DNA of 64,000 bases from Diplonema papillatum (Eukaryota > Euglenozoa > Diplonemea > Diplonemida > Diplonemidae): contig JAPJBO010001100.1 of the NCBI GenBank assembly GCA_030068145.1, positions 1-64,000 on the forward strand. Direction: 5' to 3'. The notes below the pieces were generated by a model that was given only the letters and a program-made list of their open reading frames with translations, had not been told where the DNA came from and ran no database searches. The translations under genes were made by a program, and so were the position numbers. Position 1 is the first letter of the stretch. Each line of letters opens with the position of its first letter. Shown piece by piece: positions 30,463 to 40,565 of the stretch.

Positions 30463-30670
30463 GGCGTTATGGGGGGGCCTTCACGAGGCGACACTGTTGA
30501 CCGCACCTTAATTGAGTTGCGGTCGTCGATCCCCCAACCGCCAGCATCATGTACTTGACGCGACGCGGAACGAAGTGCTGCTTGGCAGCCAATGGCCTGT
30601 GATGGCTGAGTGCACACTTAAGCACGGCTGCATCCTCGTGTTGTAGCCGTGTTGTGTAGAAGGCTTCGTG
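30463..30670 (+). repeat. Dispersed repeat family A, copy 2
   Basis: Same orientation as copy 1 at 630-850 but lacking the middle ~50 bases. It is followed by GGCTTCGTGGGGGCCTGGTC, the same neighbour as in the copies at 3601 and 35248. Confidence 0.7.
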
Positions 30671-30964
30671 GGGGCCTGGTCAACTACCACATCACTATAC
30701 GTCGACGATAGTGTACCTCGGGACGGTTCCTGCGCTCTTCGTCTGGAAAAAGTTAGCAGAGACCAATCTTGTCCTACACAAGTATTGTTGTGCGAACCTT
30801 CTTAGTACAGCTTCCCAGCATGTTTGTCCCCGTGTCCTATTCGAAGCGCCAACCCGTCTTTTAAAAGAATTGACTGCATCATCCGGGGCGTCTGGACAAC
30901 AGGACCACCAGCGCTGCCGCGTCAGTGCAGATGCCTGTCGTGAGGTGTAAAAGTACGGCAGCAG

Positions 30965-31250
30965 TTAAAGTTCGGGCGAAGCAACGCTCGGGCGAAGCTA
31001 GGTTCGGGCGAAGCTGTGTACGGGCGAAGCTAGGTTCGGGCGAAGCTGTGTACGGGCGAAGCTAGGTCCGGGCGAAGCTAGGTCCGGGCGAAGCTAGGTC
31101 CGGGCGAAGCTAGGTCCGGGCGAAGCTGTGTACGGGCGAAGCTAGGTTCGGGCGAAGCTGTGTACGGGCGAAGCTGAGTTCTGATGAAACAACGTTCGGG
31201 CGAAGCAACGTTCGGGTGAATCTAAGTTCTGGTGTTCGGGCGATGCTAAA
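30965..31250 (+). repeat. 16-bp minisatellite
   Basis: About 15 units of a 16-base repeat alternating TTCGGGCGAAGCTGTG and TACGGGCGAAGCTAGG, decaying at both ends. No coding potential is claimed. Confidence 0.9.
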
Positions 31251-31370
31251 AGTGAAGCGAAGTTCAAGTGATGCTAAGTCGCCTGTAACGGCAAGTTCGG
31301 CCCCAGTACCCGGGGGGAGACCCCCCCCCGGACTCCGTTTTCCCAGACTGCACCCGGGGAAACCCGAAAA

Positions 31371-31943
31371 CCGCGAAACATTGGGAAACTCCGCAAAAAA
31401 ACGAAAGAGTGGAGCTACCACGCAGCCGGGATCACGCACGTGTGCGCGCACGAAGAAGAAGACTATGTGCAGATGGACGAACCGGGGCGTTTTGTAAGGA
31501 AGACGCGAGAACACATACGGGACACGGGCCTGCGACGGCGGCTACTGCAGGATGGAACCCCCGCCGCCCTGCTAAACCCGCGCATCCTTGCCGGTCTACG
31601 AAAATGTCACGGCGCCACTGACATACTGCAAGCCCTAGTGCGGCGGGCGATCATGCCACGACACACGAGGCGACAGTGCACGGTACCAGGATGTCAGCAG
31701 CCGGGAAACGCAGACCACGTCCTCACAGCCAACGACGCGGCTCACCTCCAGAGCTTTTCAGAACCCGCTGGGCTTGAATCCATCTACGGTAGAGAGCCGA
31801 AGCTAAATGATGTGCTGATCGAATTCTCGCGGTGCAACAAAGCTGCAATGAAGAGCGTCTGCGAGCGGATACGAGTACAAGAGTCGGAAGACAAGGCCGC
31901 AGAGTGGGCAAACTGGCTGAGAAGCGAATTGAGCACCCGGTAA
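31371..31943 (+). pseudogene. LINE-type ORF 3' remnant (hypothetical)
   Basis: An open frame of about 190 codons with no ATG until 31470, ending at the stop at 31943. Landmarks: GRFVRKTREHIRDTGLRRRL, LLNPRILAGLRKCHG, RRQCTVPGCQQPGNADHVL. The last resembles the Cys/His cluster after the reverse transcriptase in LINE C-termini, followed by a helical tail. It is not a close copy of the LINE at 42020. A 5'-truncated copy of a different element is the simplest reading; a small cellular zinc protein is possible. Confidence 0.35.
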
Positions 31944-32228
31944 GAGGGCGAGCAAACTGATTTTGGCATCTTATTTCTTATTTTCTTTCTCTAACTAAAG
32001 CGCGTCACCAAAACTCCTTGCCAAACAAACAAAGGTCGCAAGACACCAAACTGATCGTCCTTCGGGATCGACGGTAACACAAAACGCAAATATCGGGACG
32101 AAACCCAACAATAAGGTCTCGTATATCAGTCTCCGGCTGACCATTGCAGCTGACTACCGTAGAAGGCGCTGTTGAGGTGTTGGGGTGGGGGACCTATCCT
32201 GCAGCAAACACACGCCTATTCCTTTTTT

Positions 32229-32635
32229 GTATAAGCACCTGCTTTGTAGGAAATGCTTGAGGAGACTGCCAGTTGCGATACATCAAAGGAGGTAAATGTG
32301 CTGTAGCCCACACGAAACACAGGTAAATCTGGGTTTAGTGGCGGGCGTAAGCGTTCAACAAAAAATACCCACTTTGTAGTTGTATTGTTTTCTTGAAAGT
32401 ATGCCAATACTGCAGGGAATAGTTGACTAGACCTCTTGAGTTTGTGCTGACCACGAATAGGGGAGTCGGGAGAACCTACAAAGCCAAAAGCAGGACCGAC
32501 CCCCCCGTTCGTGAGAAAAAGCGAAGAATAAAAGCACCTTCTTTTTTCCATCTATCTTTGTCAAGAGCTGCAACTCAACTATTCTCCCCCTCTAGCCTCC
32601 TTCGAAATGAGCACAAGGCAGTCCCTCGAGTATTT
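32229..32635 (+). mobile_element. MITE M1 copy interrupted by family D element
   Basis: M1 sequence 32229-32392, then an insertion 32393-32582 starting TTGAAAGTATGCCAATACTG and ending CAACTCAACTATT, then the remaining M1 right end to 32635. The inserted element recurs alone at 47582-47745, which fixes its limits. Its inner ends share GGAATAGTTGA in inverted orientation. Confidence 0.8.
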
Positions 32636-32782
32636 TTGTGTTAACAATGCATTGTTGGTACTAAACATTAGTAGTTGGCAGCGTACTAAAAGCAACTCAC
32701 CAAATCAGGTGAAAAGCCGCTAGTGCACACAAACAAACGGAAGCGCCACACTAATTTTTGACGACGAATCCCTCCCACGCAG

Positions 32783-32824
32783 GTCAAACAGACGTCCGAC
32801 GGTACCTGAACCGCTTCACGTCAC
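32783..32824 (+). CDS. Candidate 42-nt exon
   Basis: Acceptor CCTCCCACGCAG and donor CAC/GTGAGC. It starts with two bases that complete the codon left by the exon at 30321 and reads QTDVRRYLNRFTS, leaving one base. Phase agreement on both sides is the main support; the exon is too short for a family call. Confidence 0.3.
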
Positions 32825-32989
32825 GTGAGCACGCATGGATGTCCCCAGAAAACTGCGTCGAGCCGTGCTAAAGCAACCGGAAGCTGCCACTCGCGGGAAG
32901 GCTGTGGGGACAACCAGGCAAAGACGTGTGTGGGGCGGGTCTGTTTCGGGCTCAAATAAACGATCCTGCGAAACGGAACTTCTGTGTAT

Positions 32990-33700
32990 GCGTCGACCGC
33001 ACCATCGATTAGCTGCTGCTGCTGCATCCTCATAACGGAGCGCACAAAACGAACTCCAAGCGTCGCATGTCTTGCAAGCTTGCCTTGACCCGATGGGCTC
33101 TCTCTCCATCAGTAGGGTAAAACCAACCTGTCTCGCGACGGTTTGAACCCAGCTCACGTTCCGTGTTAGTGAACAAAACAACCCTTCGGCAAGCTTTCTT
33201 GTCTAGGTTAGGAGGTGCCGACATCGAAGGGAATGCGTCGACCGCACCATCGATTTACCGCTGCATCCTCATAACGGAGCGCACGAAACGAACACCAAGC
33301 GTCGCAAGTCTTGCAAGTTTGCCTTGGCCCGATGGGTTCTCTATCCATCAGTAGGGTAAACCAACCTGTCTCGCGATGGTTTGAACCCAGCTCACGTTCC
33401 GTGTTCGTGAACAATCCAACCCTTCGGCAAGCTTTCTTGTCTAGGTTAGGAGGTGCCGACATCGAAAGGAATGCGTCGACCGCACCATCGATTTACCGCT
33501 GCATCCTCATAGCGGAGCGCACGAAACGAACACCAAGCGTCGCATGTCTTGCATGGGCTCTTCCACAATCAGTAGGGTAAAACCAACCTGTCTCGCGATG
33601 GTTTGAACCCAGCTCACGTTCCGTGTTAGTGAACACTCCAAGCTTTCGACAAGCTTTCTTGTCTAGGTTAGGAGGGGGCGGCATCGAAGGATCAAAAAAA
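32990..33700 (+). repeat. ~240-bp tandem repeat, three units
   Basis: Units begin near 33001, 33247 and 33484 at ACCATCGATT and share GCACGAAACGAACACCAAGC, ATCAGTAGGGTAAA, CCAGCTCACGTTCCGTGTT and AAGCTTTCTTGTCTAGGTTA. The minus frame is partly open in each unit but differs between units; no gene is supported. From 33700 to 34110 nothing else firm was seen. Confidence 0.8.
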
Positions 33701-34113
33701 GCAACGTCGTTATGAACGCTTGGCTGTCGCAAGCCAGTTGTCCCTGTGGATCTGGATGGCCACCCCTCTGGCTGTCGTCGACCTGTCCCCGTGTTCTATT
33801 GCCTTCGTTCACCGCCGCGCACTCAAACCGCGTTTTCTCAACCTTCTTCGACGCGTATTGTGCCGTGCCTGGCGGGTGAGCTGGGCAGCCGTGCTAAGTG
33901 CGTGTTGAGGCCTTTTCTCTCCGCTGCTTCAGCGGAGAGAAGCAGTGGGCTAAACTGGTCCAACCGCCCAATGCCACCCCCGCGCCTGTGTCTTCAAAAG
34001 CCAGCTCGTGTTTGTCTCGGATCCAGCTTGCCGTCTTCTCTCAGGCCAATGCAATGGTGTGTGTCTTGCCACGTGAAGCTGGTGAAGCCGCTGCCCGTCC
34101 TAATTATCTTTTT

Positions 34114-34326
34114 GCATAAGCACCTGCTTTGTAGGAAATACTTGATGAGGCTGCCAGCTGCAAAAGATCAAAGGAGGTAAATGTGCTGTAGCCCACACGA
34201 AACACAGGTAAATCTGGGTTTAGTGGCGGGCGTAAGCGTTCAACAAAAAGACCCACTTTGTAGTTGTATTGTTTCTCCCCCTCTAGCCTCCTTCGAAGTA
34301 AGCACACGGCAGCCCCTCGAGTACTT
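34114..34326 (+). mobile_element. MITE M1 copy at the start of a candidate terminal exon
   Basis: Full M1 copy. Its right inverted repeat begins after TCTCCCCCTCTAG and is in frame with the coding-like sequence that follows, so this copy may provide a splice acceptor (see next entry). Confidence 0.75.
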
Positions 34327-34435
34327 TCGAGACATTGCAATGTGTTCCAAAAATGTAAGCCTGAGCAATGAGCGAACCAACACCATGCTGAAGATCATGA
34401 GAGGGGCCAAACTCGGCCTGCTCAAAAAAGGATAG
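34287..34435 (+). CDS. Candidate terminal exon beginning inside a MITE
   Basis: If the MITE acceptor CCCCCTCTAG is used, the exon opens with two bases completing the codon left at 32824 and reads SFEVSTRQPLEYF from the MITE end, then RDIAMCSKNVSLSNERTNTM and LKIMRGAKLGLLKKG to a stop at 34435. The non-MITE part looks coding (Lys/Met/Asn-rich amphipathic helix). An alternative acceptor at CTTTCGAG (34331) would skip the MITE residues in the same phase. Host protein unknown. Confidence 0.3.
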
Positions 34436-35045
34436 GCGTGTGTTTGTTTGTACGTGCCGGGGGAGGATTAGAGTCTGTTCGTGATTGATATATGGCCTCT
34501 CGCACTGGCTTGGCTACATGGGGCTTCTTCCTCCGGTCGGCTCGTGCATCTCCATCTCAAAACAAAGGGTGAAACCAAAGCGGATACTTACAAATAAACG
34601 AAGGAAGAACACCGACCATGAGGCTATGACTGCCGCCGGGACATGCCACCAGCCCAAAAGAATCGGGAAGGTGTGACTGGCATTCTTTGATCCTGTTGGC
34701 TCGGGCTAGTTCAGGAGTGCTACCTTTTACCGGGATGTTACTAGTCGTCGGAGCCAGCCCCAACCCGAATTTTTCTGGTGTCGATTCGAGGTGGTCATGC
34801 TCATCTATCCATGCGTCTTGCTCCTATTCCCTCAGTAAACGTGCAAGACTTTCAAAGCCGAGGCAACCTATTGCCTCCCATCCGCCCGTCCCGCCAGTTC
34901 CAAAACCATCACGACCCCTTCTTCCCCCCCCTGCTGCCACCTTAGCCCAGCCGTCATGCAGAAGCGGAAGTAGATTTGGTCCCCCCTGGTTTTTTTTTCT
35001 CTTTCCCGTCTTGTTTTTTTCTTTCTTTTTTTTTTGTCCGAACCT
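34436..35045 (+). other. Intergenic, no supported gene
   Basis: No repeats shared with other parts of the window were recognised except the T-rich tract at 34990-35040. The short frames lack any family signature or splice context. Confidence 0.4.
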
Positions 35046-35445
35046 GTGTGCACTCAGCCATCAGGCCATTGGCTGCTAAGCACCCCCCCGACCGGTCGAT
35101 TTGCCACTTTTGTGGCCCTGTATTCGCTGGGCGGTGCAGTCAGCACTTGTTCCGCGTCGCATCAAGTACATGATGCTGGCGGTTGGGGGATCGGCGACCG
35201 CGACTCAATTAAGGGCTGCATCCTCGTGTTGAAGCCGTGTTGTGCCTAAGGCTTCGTGGGGGCCTGGTCAAACCACCTCATCACAATAGGCGCAAACCTT
35301 TCTCGACAGTGATTGGACAGTCGGGATGCCGGGGGCGGGTCTCCATGAAGAAAAGAAAAGTAAAGCAAGACCTGCCCCAGCTGTCTCCGGCTGCTTCGGC
35401 AGACGACACATACTACTACTACACTTTCCGAGCCTGCTTCGTAGG
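35046..35445 (-). repeat. Family A (inverted) plus companion repeat
   Basis: 35046-35217 is the reverse complement of family A. At 35217 the orientation switches to forward (GGCTGCATCCTCGTGTTG), matching 30620-30650. The companion from 35248 matches 3601-3790. The switch indicates an internal inversion within a composite repeat. Confidence 0.7.
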
Positions 35446-35891
35446 AAATTCGCGAATTTCTTCTTGGTGTCGGTCGCAACACTTACAAACATGGCTAGCC
35501 GTAGTAAAAGTGTATAAGCATACCTACTACCCTCATACCACCCGCCTCACAGGCCTCAATGGACCCTAAAACACCGAACCTCTAAACCACAATAAACGCT
35601 AGAAATGCTCGAGGTCGCCTTCTGCGCTGTAACCCACATGTTTGGCAAGCTCCACTGCAACCCAGAGTGCCAGGCGTACTTAGTAAGTAAACACACTCCC
35701 CCCTCCAGCCTCCGTCGAAATGAGCAGCTTCATTTTTTTTAATGTTCTTTTTTTTTGTAGATCGACTCTTCGAATAGAAAAAGAAAAAAAAAAGAAAGAA
35801 ACACAAAATGATCTCTGGCACCGATCACTTGTCCTCTCGGCTACCGCATGGGGCGTATGGGGGGGTCTCACCGCAGCACACATGCGCAAGA

Positions 35892-36105
35892 AAATATTTG
35901 AGGGGCTGCCTTGTGCTTACTTCGAAGGAGGCTAGAGGGGGAGAAACAATACAACTACAAAATGGGTCCTTTTTGTTGAACGCTTACGCCCGCCACTGAA
36001 CCCAGATTCACCTGTGTTTCGTGTGGGCTACAGCACATTTACCTCCTTTGATCTTTTGCAGCTGGCAGCCTCCTCAAGTATTTCCTACAAAGCAGGTGCT
36101 TGTAC
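35892..36105 (-). mobile_element. MITE M1 copy, reverse orientation
   Basis: Reads as the reverse complement of the family, from AAATATTTGAGGGGCTGCC at the left to AAAGCAGGTGCTTGTAC at the right. It shows that M1 inserts in both orientations. Confidence 0.8.
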
Positions 36106-36424
36106 ACAATAAATAAACCAGGATTTCTTGCAACGATGCAACAAAGGTTGGGAGCATGGGCGTATCACCGCTTCACTAGGTTGGGCCTTGGAATTGTTTC
36201 GGAACACTTTCATTTGCAGCCAAACGCTGATCTTTTCACTCACAATCTTGCGGGTTGCCCTTCAATGTTTTGTGCAGGCTAAAAAGACGTAGGCCGGGAG
36301 CAGCGTCCAAACTCCTGAGGTCTGATTCTTAGCATGAATATACATGTCTCGGGTCCGTGTCGAAGGAAGGTCAGCTCAGTGCGACAATTAGCCCACAAGG
36401 AGCAGCGAGCTTCTTTTTTTCCCC

Positions 36425-36718
36425 TTGAAGAAGAAGAAAAAAGGAAAAAGGCCGCTCCTGGTCCAGGAACGTGACAGTCAACCACAGCTTGCAAAGCTTG
36501 AGTCGGAGGCAGCACGTGCCGCAACCCCGTCCGCTCTGCCCTGCGGCTGACCGTCTCGACGAGCTTGTGTTCAGCGCGAGCGCCAAGCCCCAAAGTGCGC
36601 CACGCCTTGATGCTTTAGTTTGGGAAATCGGTAGCCACTTGACCCGTAGGCCCGTGGCTCTGCAGTACCGCCGAACACGTGAAGCTTGGCTCCCGTGCAG
36701 CAGGCTTTCCCTGGTACC
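36425..36718 (+). repeat. Dispersed repeat family B, long copy
   Basis: Nearly complete copy of the element at 9601-9893, ending at the same GGCTTTCCCTGGTACC. The left boundary lies in a GAAGAAGAAAAAAGG tract in both copies. Confidence 0.75.
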
Positions 36719-36879
36719 ATTTTATTTTTATCCCCTAGAAAAAAAAATTGAACTACGCACTTTCTTCTCTCCACTTTCTGCTGCAGCAGGACAGTGTGAA
36801 AACGCACTTTCGCCGCAGTGTCTCTCGTGTAGTTATTTTCCCCCTCCTTGCATTCTCTGCGTTTTTGTGTCTGACGAAT

Positions 36880-37320
36880 GCAATTTGTCGAGGACAAAAA
36901 ACCAATTGATGGTCATACTGTCCTCACTCCCGTAGACGAACAAAGCATATTTGAAGGAAGTGCGCAAACAAACTGTATTGTGTGTCGGGAATGCTGGAGG
37001 AGGCCGCCAGCTACAAAGCCACAATACGAGGGAATCGACGGTTGTTCGATCGTACAGTGCCGTGATGCTACCACCAGCCCATCGAGCCAGCGCATTCTGA
37101 TAGCCATACAGGTAGAACGAGAGGAACACCCTCCCTGGTATCAACGGTTGTTCGCTCGCACAGTGCCGTGATGCTACCACCAGCCCAACGAGTCAGCGCA
37201 TTCCGACAGCCATACAACACCCTCCCTGGTATCAACGGTTGTTCGATCGTACAGTGCCACCAGCCCAGCGAGCCAGCGCATTCCGGCAGCACGAGAGGAA
37301 CCCCGGGCCTCAGAAACACC
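36880..37320 (+). repeat. Family F fragment and ~100-bp tandem units
   Basis: 36880-36975 matches 62868-62970 and 59310-59395 (CTCACTCCCGT, GAAGGAAGTGCGCA). Then three units begin near 37039, 37145 and 37238, sharing GGTTGTTCG, CACAGTGCCGTGATGCTACC and CACCCTCCCTGGTATCAACG. The array ends about 110 bases before the next gene's start codon. Confidence 0.7.
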
Positions 37321-37433
37321 CCCTTTTCTAGTGCATCTCCGTCGGGGCCGCGCGGGCTAGCGAGTTGACCGCACACGCATACAACAGACGGGGCGATGCT
37401 TTAGCGGGGGGTCACGGGGGGACAGAGGGCAAC

Positions 37434-38489
37434 ATGGCGGCGCTCCGCGCAGTCTCGCACTGCTGCAGCTGCCGCCTCCAGCGGCGGCGGTTCAGCTTCG
37501 GCAGCTTCCACGACTCGACGCTCCGGAAGAAGGGGAGAGGGCAGCACGGGTCCGATCCCGCGACGCCGCACGACAGAGTGATCGAAAACGTCCGCCGCAA
37601 CACAAAGACCGACGGCAAGGCCCAAAGCCCGGTCTTCAACCCGCTGCGGCTACTGGCCTCGCTGCTGACGAAAACCGACGCGTCCTCCGCCGCAGCGCTG
37701 CAGCTAACCGGATGGGACTGGTTCAAGAAGGTCTCCGGCCACGTCGCGGTGACGTGGCGGAACGCTTTCATCTGGGTGGCTGGGTTCTCCTGCGCCGTTG
37801 GCGCCGTTCTGTACGTGTTTTTGGACCCCCTGAAGGAGGATACCGTCGAGCAGACCGCGAACGTCACGACGCAGGTCATCTCCCTGCCGGGGGTAAAAGA
37901 CGAAGCTCTCGGTCTCAGCCGCAGCGTCGTCAGCGGGATTCTGCAGGACGACAAGAGCCTTGAGCTGGTCTCCCACCTGGTCCACCGGCTCGCACGGCAC
38001 CCCGGGACGCTCAAAATATTCGCCGGCCTCCTGCGGGACCTGTACTGCGATCCCCGGAACGAGAAGGCCGTGAGGCTGTGGGTCAGCTCCCTGGCCAACG
38101 ACCAGGGCACCATCGACATCGTCGCCGACATGGCGAAAGAAGTGCTTTTCCGGCTTCTGCGAGACCCGGCGTCGAAGGAGCAGGGCATCACGTACCTAGC
38201 GACGGTGCTGCAGCACGTGCTCTTGTCCGAGAAACTGCAAGACGCGGCCATCGAGGCGTGCGTCGGCGTGTCCGGGAGGGTCGCGGGGCTGCAGACCTTC
38301 CAGGACCCGACCGTGGTCAGCCTGAACAAGCTGACCCTCGACAACGTGAAGCTGTCGACGGCTCTCGCGATCAACCGCAGCAAGCTGAACGCACTGCAAA
38401 AGCAGTACGAAGTCAAGGTGAAGCGCGAGGCTTACGAGGCGCGGTACAACGAGAAGCTGGCAGGCAGACTTCCGCAGGCAGCAACGTGA
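37434..38489 (+). CDS. Single-pass membrane protein, probably mitochondrial
   Basis: The ATG at 37434 (A at -3) encodes 351 residues. The N-terminus is rich in Arg, Ser, Cys and Ala with almost no acidic residues for 30 positions (MAALRAVSHCCSCRLQRRRF), as in a mitochondrial presequence. One transmembrane helix lies at about 111-131 (FIWVAGFSCAVGAVLYVFLD). The soluble remainder is helical (VVSGILQDDKSLELVSHLVH, GTIDIVADMAKEVLFRLLRD, YLATVLQHVLLSEKLQDAAI) and ends in a coiled coil (SKLNALQKQYEVKVKREAYE). The repeated helical pattern suggests an inner-membrane scaffold or import-related factor, but no family was recognised. The 3' half is duplicated downstream, twice in long form. Confidence 0.7.
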   Translation: MAALRAVSHCCSCRLQRRRFSFGSFHDSTLRKKGRGQHGSDPATPHDRVIENVRRNTKTDGKAQSPVFNPLRLLASLLTKTDASSAAALQLTGWDWFKKVSGHVAVTWRNAFIWVAGFSCAVGAVLYVFLDPLKEDTVEQTANVTTQVISLPGVKDEALGLSRSVVSGILQDDKSLELVSHLVHRLARHPGTLKIFAGLLRDLYCDPRNEKAVRLWVSSLANDQGTIDIVADMAKEVLFRLLRDPASKEQGITYLATVLQHVLLSEKLQDAAIEACVGVSGRVAGLQTFQDPTVVSLNKLTLDNVKLSTALAINRSKLNALQKQYEVKVKREAYEARYNEKLAGRLPQAAT

Positions 38490-38529
38490 TCGATCCAGAG
38501 CGACATGCGCAACCCTTTGCAGTGTTCTG

Positions 38530-39085
38530 CTCAGCCGAGGCATCGTCAGCGGGATTCTGCGAGGCAACAAGACCCCTGGAGCTAGTCTCCCACCTGGTAC
38601 GGTACCGTGGGACGCTCAATTTTTTTTGCTGGCTTCCTGCGGGATTCGTACCTGCGATCCCGAAGTGAGAGACGTGGGTCAGCTCCCTGGCCAACGACCA
38701 GGGAACCATCGACATCGTCGCCGACATGGCGAAAGAAGTGCTTTACCGGCTTCTGCGGGACCCGGCGTCGAAGAAGCAGGGCATCACGTACCTAGCGACG
38801 GTGCTGCAGCACGTGCTCTTGTCCGAGAAACTGCAAGACGCGGCCATCGAGGCGTGCGTCGGCGTGTCTGGGAGGGTCGCGGGGCTGCAGACCTTCCAGG
38901 ACCCGACCGTGGTCAGCCTGAACAAGCTGACCCTCGACAACGTGAAGCTGTCGACGGCTCTCGCGATCAACCGCAGCAAGCTGAACGCACTGCAAAAGCA
39001 GTACGAAGTTAAGGTGAAGCGCGAGGCTTACGAGGCGCGGTACAACGAGAAGCTGGCAGGCAGACTCCAGCAGGCAGCAACGTGA
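38530..39085 (+). pseudogene. Copy 1 of the 3' half of the membrane-protein gene
   Basis: Corresponds to 37917-38489. The first 140 bases carry deletions and a run of T; from 38672 to the stop at 39085 the frame is intact and almost identical to the parent. No start codon or targeting sequence, so it is not expected to be functional alone. Confidence 0.85.
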
Positions 39086-39099
39086 TCGATCCAGGGCGA

Positions 39100-39258
39100 C
39101 ATGCGCAACCCTTTGCAGTGTTCTGCTCAGCCGAGGCATCGTCAGCGGGATTCTGCGAGGCAACAAGACCCTGGAGCTAGTCTGCCCTACCCTGGGACGC
39201 TCAAAATATCTGCTGGCTTCTTGCGTGTACCTGCGATCCCCGGATTGAGTTTGATTTT
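39100..39258 (+). pseudogene. 5' part of copy 2, split by a tandem array
   Basis: Matches 38505-38640 of copy 1 with further decay. Its continuation appears at 40089, on the far side of the 79-bp array and a family E repeat. Confidence 0.7.
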
Positions 39259-39870
39259 AGAATGCAAAATATCTGTAGCGATGGCCTGCATTAGCCACCA
39301 GGTGACTATGCTTGCCTGTGATAGTCTATGATAGGTTAGAATGCAAAATATCTGTAGCGATGGCCTGCATTAGCCACCAGGTGACTATGCTTGCCTGTGA
39401 TAGTCTATGATAGGTTAGAATGCAAAATATCTGTAGCGATGGCCTGCATTAGCCACCAGGTGACTATGCTTGCCTGTGATAGTCTATGATAGGTTAGAAT
39501 GCAAAATATCTGTAGCGATGGCCTGCATTAGCCACCAGGTGACTATGCTTGCCTGTGATAGTCTATGATAGGTTAGAATGCAAAATATCTGTAGCGATGG
39601 CCTGCATTAGCCACCAGGTGACTATGCTTGCCTGTGATAGTCTATGATAGGTTAGAATGCAAAATATCTGTAGCGATGGCCTGCATTAGCCACCAGGTGA
39701 CTATGCTTGCCTGTGATAGTCTATGATAGGTTAGAATGCAAAATATCTGTAGCGATGGCCTGCATTAGCCACCAGGTGACTATGCTTGCCTGTGATAGTC
39801 TATGATAGGTTAGAATGCAGAATATCTGTAGCGATGGCCTGCATTAGCCACTGGATGACTACCTCTTCGA
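39259..39870 (+). repeat. 79-bp minisatellite, 8 copies
   Basis: Exact period 79 (AATGCAAAAT at 39261, 39340, 39419 and so on). Unit landmarks are TGTAGCGATGGCCTGCATTA, CCACCAGGTGACTATGC and GATAGTCTATGATAGG. The first half of the unit is the start of family E, so the array grew from the end of that element. Confidence 0.95.
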
Positions 39871-40088
39871 TCGTACCGTGTCGTGCTTCTGGCGTTTGCA
39901 CTCATTCGAATCGCGGTCGCTTCGCGACTCTTCCCTTCCTTGCCGGTGTGCATGCTTCTGCGGCCTTTGCCTTCGCTTTTACGGGCGGCGCTGGGCACTT
40001 CTTCTTCCGTTGGGGGGTCGTCGTCTCTCGTCTTCGCTTTACCGGCGCTGATGCCTTCCTTGCTGGTGACGGCGTAATTGGCAGATTA

Positions 40089-40565
40089 AGAGACGTGGGT
40101 CAGCTCCCTGGCCAACGACCAGGGCACCATCGACATCGTCGCCGACAGGGCGAAAGAAGTGCTTTTCCGGCTGCTGTGGGATCCTGCGTCGAAGGAGCAG
40201 GGCATCACGCAGCACGTGCTCTTGTCCGAGAAACTGCAAGACGCGGCCATCGAGGCGTGCGTCGGCGTGTCCGGGAGGGTCGCGGGGCTGCAGACCTTCC
40301 AGGACCCGACCGTGGTCAGCCTGAACAAGCTGACCCTCGACAACGTGAAGCTGTCGACGGCTCTCGCGATCAACCGCAGCAAGCTGAACGCACTGCAGAA
40401 GCAGTACGAAGTCAAGGTGAAGCGCGAGGCTTACGAGGCGCGGTACAACGAGAAGCTGGCAGGCAGACTTCCGCAGGCAGCAACGTGATCGATCCGACCG
40501 TGGTCAGCCTGAACAAGCCGACCCTCGACAACGTGATGCTGTCGACGGCTCTCGCCATGGACATA
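40089..40565 (+). pseudogene. Copy 2 of the 3' half, plus a short third remnant
   Basis: 40089-40488 matches 38076-38489 with a small deletion near 40205, and retains the stop. Immediately after it, 40494-40560 repeats 38309-38375 (GACCGTGGTCAGCCTGAACA) and then diverges. These are successive decayed 3'-end duplicates. Confidence 0.85.

Noticed and set aside
33050..33660. tRNA-like B-box (GGTTCAAACC) on the minus strand
   Set aside because: No matching A-box or cloverleaf around it, and it is repeated only because it lies in the 240-bp tandem unit.
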